From: HGM04593 sp045533955
GTDB lineage: Bacteria; Bacteroidota; Bacteroidia; Bacteroidales; Bacteroidaceae
Direction: 5' to 3'
NCBI GenBank assembly: GCA_045533955.1
Contig: JAZSIU010000045.1
Location: 1 to 64,000, forward strand
DNA length: 64,000 nucleotides
Made by a program: the position numbers and the translations under genes. Shown here in pieces: positions 60,571 to 64,000 of the stretch; positions within the stretch are counted from its first letter, which is position 1, and the number at the start of each line of letters is the position of its first letter. Under the pieces are notes generated by a model. The model was not told the DNA's origin, ran no database searches, and saw only the letters and a program-made list of their open reading frames with translations.

Positions 60571-62100
60571 ATGAAACGCACGACGATACTTGTTCTTATG
60601 CTTGCGCTTGCGACCACTCTGTCGGCACAGGCGCTGTTGGTGGGACAATATAATATAAGGTTCGATAAGCCGTTAGACCGCGAGCAGGGTAACGGTTGGG
60701 ACGTTCGCGCCCCCGGAATATATGCATTGATAAACTATGAGGGGTGGGATATTTTCGGGGCACAGGAGGTACTGTATAATCAATTGAAAGACCTTTGTGC
60801 CAATCTCGACGGATACGACTATATTGGCGTCGCTCGCGACGATGGCGATAAAAAAGGCGAGTATGCACCAATCTTTTACAAAAAGAGCCGACTGCGCTGC
60901 ATCGACAAAGGACACTTTTGGCTCTCGGAGACGCCCGAAAAGGTGGGCTCAAAGGGGTGGGACGCTGCCCTGTGCCGAATATGTACGTGGGGACAATTCG
61001 AGGACAAGAGTACAAAATGGCGCTTCTGGGCATTTAATCTGCATCAAGACCACGTGGGAAAAGTGGCAAGGCTCGAGAGTGCCAAGCTTGTGCTGCGCAA
61101 AATAAAGGAGATGTGCGGCGAGGCACCTTATATACTGACGGGCGACTTTAATGTCGATCAGAGAGACAGTGTATATACAATCCTCACAGGCTCGAAAATG
61201 TTGGTTGACGCATACACCGCCGCACGACACAAAATGTGCGAGACAGGCTCGATGAACTATTTTAACCCCGAATATAAAACCGACAGCAGAATAGACCACA
61301 TATTCCTCTCGCCACATTTCAAGGTGCAAAAATACGGCCTGCACTCTTACAACTATTGGCAGCCCATCGAACCTACCCCCGAGAAGCTCGGAGCAATAGC
61401 GCAGGGAGTAGAAGGGGTTGCTCTGCACCGACAGCGTATGCTCTCGGACCACTATCCCATCGACGCATTAGTGGAGCTTCCGCGTCTGCGCTCGCCACAG
61501 GATTGGGCGCAATATGGCCGCTACGAGGCTGCCAACGAAAAAACCGAAAAAGCAAAAGTGGTGTTTATGGGCAACTCAATCACCCAAAATTGGTACCGCT
61601 ACCGCCCCGAATTTTTCGACGAAAATGAAGGTTATCTGTGTCGGGGCATAAGCGGACAGGTAACGGCACAGATGTTGGCCCGCTTCCGTTCGGACGTAAT
61701 AAATCTGCACCCCAAAAAGGTTGTAATTCTTGCCGGAACAAACGATATTGCAATGAATCAAGGGTACGTCAGCATCGAACACATTTACGAGAATATAATC
61801 TCTATGGCCGAGCTTGCACGTTACAACGGCATAAAAGTTGTGCTCTGCTCGCTGCTTCCGGCCGACCGCTACGGCTGGTCGTGGGAGATTGACCGCGAGC
61901 GTGCAATAAACTCCATCGACACCCTTAACGAGAAGCTGCGCGCCTATGCCCAGAAGAACAAAATTCCCTACGCCGATTTTTACTCGGCAATGGTCGATGA
62001 GAACAAGGCCCTCAAGAAAGAGTTTCAAGAGGATGCCGTTCATCCTAATCGCGAGGGATATTTGATTATGGAAGAGATTATTCAGAAAATACTAAAATAA
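60571..62100 (+). CDS. Endonuclease/exonuclease/phosphatase-family plus SGNH-esterase fusion
   Basis: A 509-residue exported protein (signal peptide to about 20). The first half (about 22-300) is of the EEP fold: VGQYNIRFD (N28), GAQEVL (E66), NLHQDH, TGDFNVDQ, SRIDHIF and SDHYPID. The second half (about 325-509) is an SGNH hydrolase with S336 in GNSIT, GTND (N391) and DAVH (D488, H491), so the triad is intact. Exported EEP proteins act as phosphatases or phosphodiesterases; the fusion suggests removal of phosphate and acyl groups from the same glycan. It lies two bases after the GH125 gene. Confidence 0.9.
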   Translation: MKRTTILVLMLALATTLSAQALLVGQYNIRFDKPLDREQGNGWDVRAPGIYALINYEGWDIFGAQEVLYNQLKDLCANLDGYDYIGVARDDGDKKGEYAPIFYKKSRLRCIDKGHFWLSETPEKVGSKGWDAALCRICTWGQFEDKSTKWRFWAFNLHQDHVGKVARLESAKLVLRKIKEMCGEAPYILTGDFNVDQRDSVYTILTGSKMLVDAYTAARHKMCETGSMNYFNPEYKTDSRIDHIFLSPHFKVQKYGLHSYNYWQPIEPTPEKLGAIAQGVEGVALHRQRMLSDHYPIDALVELPRLRSPQDWAQYGRYEAANEKTEKAKVVFMGNSITQNWYRYRPEFFDENEGYLCRGISGQVTAQMLARFRSDVINLHPKKVVILAGTNDIAMNQGYVSIEHIYENIISMAELARYNGIKVVLCSLLPADRYGWSWEIDRERAINSIDTLNEKLRAYAQKNKIPYADFYSAMVDENKALKKEFQEDAVHPNREGYLIMEEIIQKILK

Positions 62101-62113
62101 AGAATACGAAAAT

Positions 62114-64000
62114 ATGAAAAAACTACTCACGACCCTTTTTCTATCGGCGATATTCGCAGGCGCATCGGCGCAAACAGCGCGCACGCTATCCTCGCCCGAT
62201 GGCAACATAAAAGTAACTGTCAGCCTTGCCGATGGCATCACTTACGACGTATATTGCGGCAACGAACTTATTCTTGACGATTGTCGTCTCTCGCTCGACG
62301 TTGGCGGAAAAGTATTAGGCTCGGCACCGCAGCTCAAGAGCACGCAGCGAACAGCTATAAACGAGATTAAAGAGCCCTTCCTACATCTGAAATATGCAAA
62401 AGTACCCAATATATGCAATCAGATGACGCTGAAAATGAAAGGCGGATATTCGGTCGTGTTTCGCGCCTACGACGATGGCATTGCCTATCGTTTTGTAACC
62501 GAACTCGGCGGGACAGTGTGCGTGAACGACGAGGATATTACGCTCTTTTTCCCCGAGGAGGCACAATTAGTGCTCCAGCAGAGCGACCGCTACCGAACAT
62601 CTTACGAAGAACGTTACTCGTTCGTAAAATCGAGCGAGTGGCTCAGCTACAATAAAATGGCCCATTATCCCATTCTCGCAACCACCGCACAGGGCACAAA
62701 AATACTAATGAGTGAGGCCGACGTAAGAGACTATCCGGCAGCCTTCTTCCGCGGCAACGACGCCAACGGATTCTCGTCGCTCTTCCCCGCAGTGCCCGCA
62801 CACGAAAAACCCCGCAGCGACAAGAGTAACGACATTCTTATGCGCCACAAATATATTGCAAAGACCGACGGAACAAGAGAATTTCCGTGGCGCTATTTTG
62901 TTATTGTAAAGGACGAGGCCGCCCTCATCGAGACCACAATGGGTTGTCGCCTCGCCGCCGAATGCTGCTTAGACGACCTCTCGTGGATTGTTCCCGGACA
63001 GGCCAGCTGGGAGTGGTGGAACGGCGCCGTTCCCTACGGCGCGGATGTAAATTTCAAGGCAGGCCTTAATGTCGAGACCTATAAATACTTTATGAACTTT
63101 GCATCGAAATATGGCATAAAATATATTGTAATGGACGAGGGGTGGGCAAAGGATAATATGGACCCCTACACTCCCAATCCCAATTGCGACCTTCACCAGA
63201 TTATAGCACACGGAAAGAGTGTAGGTGTCGGCGTTATTCTGTGGCTCACGTGGCGATGCGTCGAGGAGAATCCCGGCCTTTTCGAGAAATTTTCCGAGTG
63301 GGGCGTCAAGGGCGTGAAAATAGACTTTATGGACCGTAGCGACCAATGGATGGTCAACTTCTACGAGCGCACAGTAAAAGAGGCTGCACGCCACAAGATT
63401 TTTGTAAACTACCACGGAGCGTTCAAGCCAGCCGGCCTCGAATATATGTACCCCAATCTGCTCTCGTACGAGGGTGTTACGGGAATGGAGCAGATGGGCA
63501 ATTGTCGCCCCGAGAACAGCATCTATCTGCCATTTATACGTAACGCGGTGGGCCCGATGGAGTATACCCCCGGAGCAATGAACAGTATGCAGCCCGATAA
63601 ATACTCGGCACGCCGTCCCAACTCGGCCAGCATCGGCACGCGCGCCTATCAGATGGCACTTTTTGTTATATTCGAGTCGGGCCTTCAGATGCTCGCCGAT
63701 AATCCTACATTATATTATAATAATGACGAGTGCACACGCTTCATTGCGTCTGTGCCCGTTCTTTGGGACGATACAAAAGCTCTCTCGGCCAAGCTGGGCG
63801 AGCATCTTATCGTTGCCAAGCGCAGCGGCGAAAAATGGTTCCTCGGAGGAATGACAGCCGAACTTAAAGAGCCTCTGGTGAAAGAGATTAAGCTCGATTT
63901 TCTTCCCGATGGCAAAGAGTTTACACTAACCGCCTTTGAGGATGGCCTGAATGCCGATGTTCAGGCGATGCACTACAAGAAGAGCGTGCGCAAGGTGCGT
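62114..64000 (+). CDS. GH97 glycoside hydrolase (3' end beyond window)
   Basis: The first 629 codons of a GH97 enzyme, the SusB family; full members have about 640-720 residues, so only the C-terminal end is missing. It has a signal peptide (AGASAQ), the N-terminal beta-sandwich starting ARTLSSPDGNIKV, then the barrel with QASWEWWN, YIVMDEGWA, ILWLTWRCVEE and VKGVKIDFMDRSDQ. The Asp in KIDFMD may act as a nucleophile, as in the retaining GH97 group that includes alpha-galactosidases; SusB itself is inverting. It begins 13 bases after the fusion gene in the same direction. Confidence 0.92.
   Translation, partial: MKKLLTTLFLSAIFAGASAQTARTLSSPDGNIKVTVSLADGITYDVYCGNELILDDCRLSLDVGGKVLGSAPQLKSTQRTAINEIKEPFLHLKYAKVPNICNQMTLKMKGGYSVVFRAYDDGIAYRFVTELGGTVCVNDEDITLFFPEEAQLVLQQSDRYRTSYEERYSFVKSSEWLSYNKMAHYPILATTAQGTKILMSEADVRDYPAAFFRGNDANGFSSLFPAVPAHEKPRSDKSNDILMRHKYIAKTDGTREFPWRYFVIVKDEAALIETTMGCRLAAECCLDDLSWIVPGQASWEWWNGAVPYGADVNFKAGLNVETYKYFMNFASKYGIKYIVMDEGWAKDNMDPYTPNPNCDLHQIIAHGKSVGVGVILWLTWRCVEENPGLFEKFSEWGVKGVKIDFMDRSDQWMVNFYERTVKEAARHKIFVNYHGAFKPAGLEYMYPNLLSYEGVTGMEQMGNCRPENSIYLPFIRNAVGPMEYTPGAMNSMQPDKYSARRPNSASIGTRAYQMALFVIFESGLQMLADNPTLYYNNDECTRFIASVPVLWDDTKALSAKLGEHLIVAKRSGEKWFLGGMTAELKEPLVKEIKLDFLPDGKEFTLTAFEDGLNADVQAMHYKKSVRKVR

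Overview
The window looks like chromosome of a gut-type member of the Bacteroidales (Bacteroidetes). The evidence is the promoter style (a -33 TTG/TTTG element and a -7 TAnnTTTG element 18-22 bases apart, seen before the histidine tRNA, rpsP, dnaB, fabG and the kpsF-type gene), AT-rich leaders without clear Shine-Dalgarno sites, typical families (DUF4369 and DUF4251 proteins, a long-tailed S16, GH20, GH97 and GH125 glycosidases, a C-terminal sorting tail of the Por/T9SS type), and ordinary use of TAA, TAG and TGA as stops. I cannot fix the genus.

Layout. 1-3.7 kb: half of a dispersed repeat, a DUF4369 lipoprotein, PRPP synthetase, a ThiE-like protein, and a DPS-like ferritin behind an 85-bp tandem repeat. 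3.8-6.5 kb: a leftward operon of a DUF2148 ferredoxin, agmatine deiminase and N-carbamoylputrescine amidase (agmatine to putrescine), with four 50-bp repeats between the last two genes. 6.9-8.5 kb: a GH20 hexosaminidase. 8.76 kb: tRNA-His, followed by a low-GC patch with a frameshifted small gene behind a palindromic operator, a 24-residue hydrophobic peptide and a 533-residue protein of unknown function. 11.4-15.2 kb: rpsP, LicD, a DUF362 ferredoxin protein and cytoplasmic asparaginase.

15.3-27.0 kb is the largest functional unit: a sigma-54-type promoter, a membrane fusion protein, two FtsX-type permeases, one ATPase, a TolC-type channel, two more paralogous permeases, and an NtrC-type regulator with its histidine kinase. 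It reads as a self-regulated tripartite ABC export system in which one ATPase probably serves four permeases. 27.0-36.7 kb holds ispE, an ABC-F protein, dnaB, an AT-rich island of three tandem paralogous membrane proteins of unknown function with a PH-like domain, trpS and an acyltransferase. 36.7-36.9 kb holds the complete copy of the dispersed repeat, with terminal inverted repeats.

37-54 kb is mostly housekeeping: pheT, a YebC-type regulator, a DUF4251 protein with an in-frame TGA before a proline-rich tail, a GH43-like lipoprotein, nagB, an M20 peptidase, exported asparaginase, a patatin, a glutamine synthetase, an acetyltransferase, a SPOUT methyltransferase, fabG, a cytidylyltransferase with a KdsD-type isomerase, and an M23 peptidase. 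54-64 kb is a host-glycan cluster: a 1554-residue esterase/pseudo-esterase/sialidase fusion reading left, and, reading right, a GH125 mannosidase, a phosphatase-family/SGNH fusion and a GH97 enzyme cut by the window end. With GH20 and NagB elsewhere in the window this fits use of sialylated, O-acetylated, mannose- and GlcNAc-containing host glycans.

The least explained signals are the leader-repeat family before three unrelated genes, the MITE-like repeat, the three tandem PH-like membrane proteins, and the two genes with in-frame stop codons.
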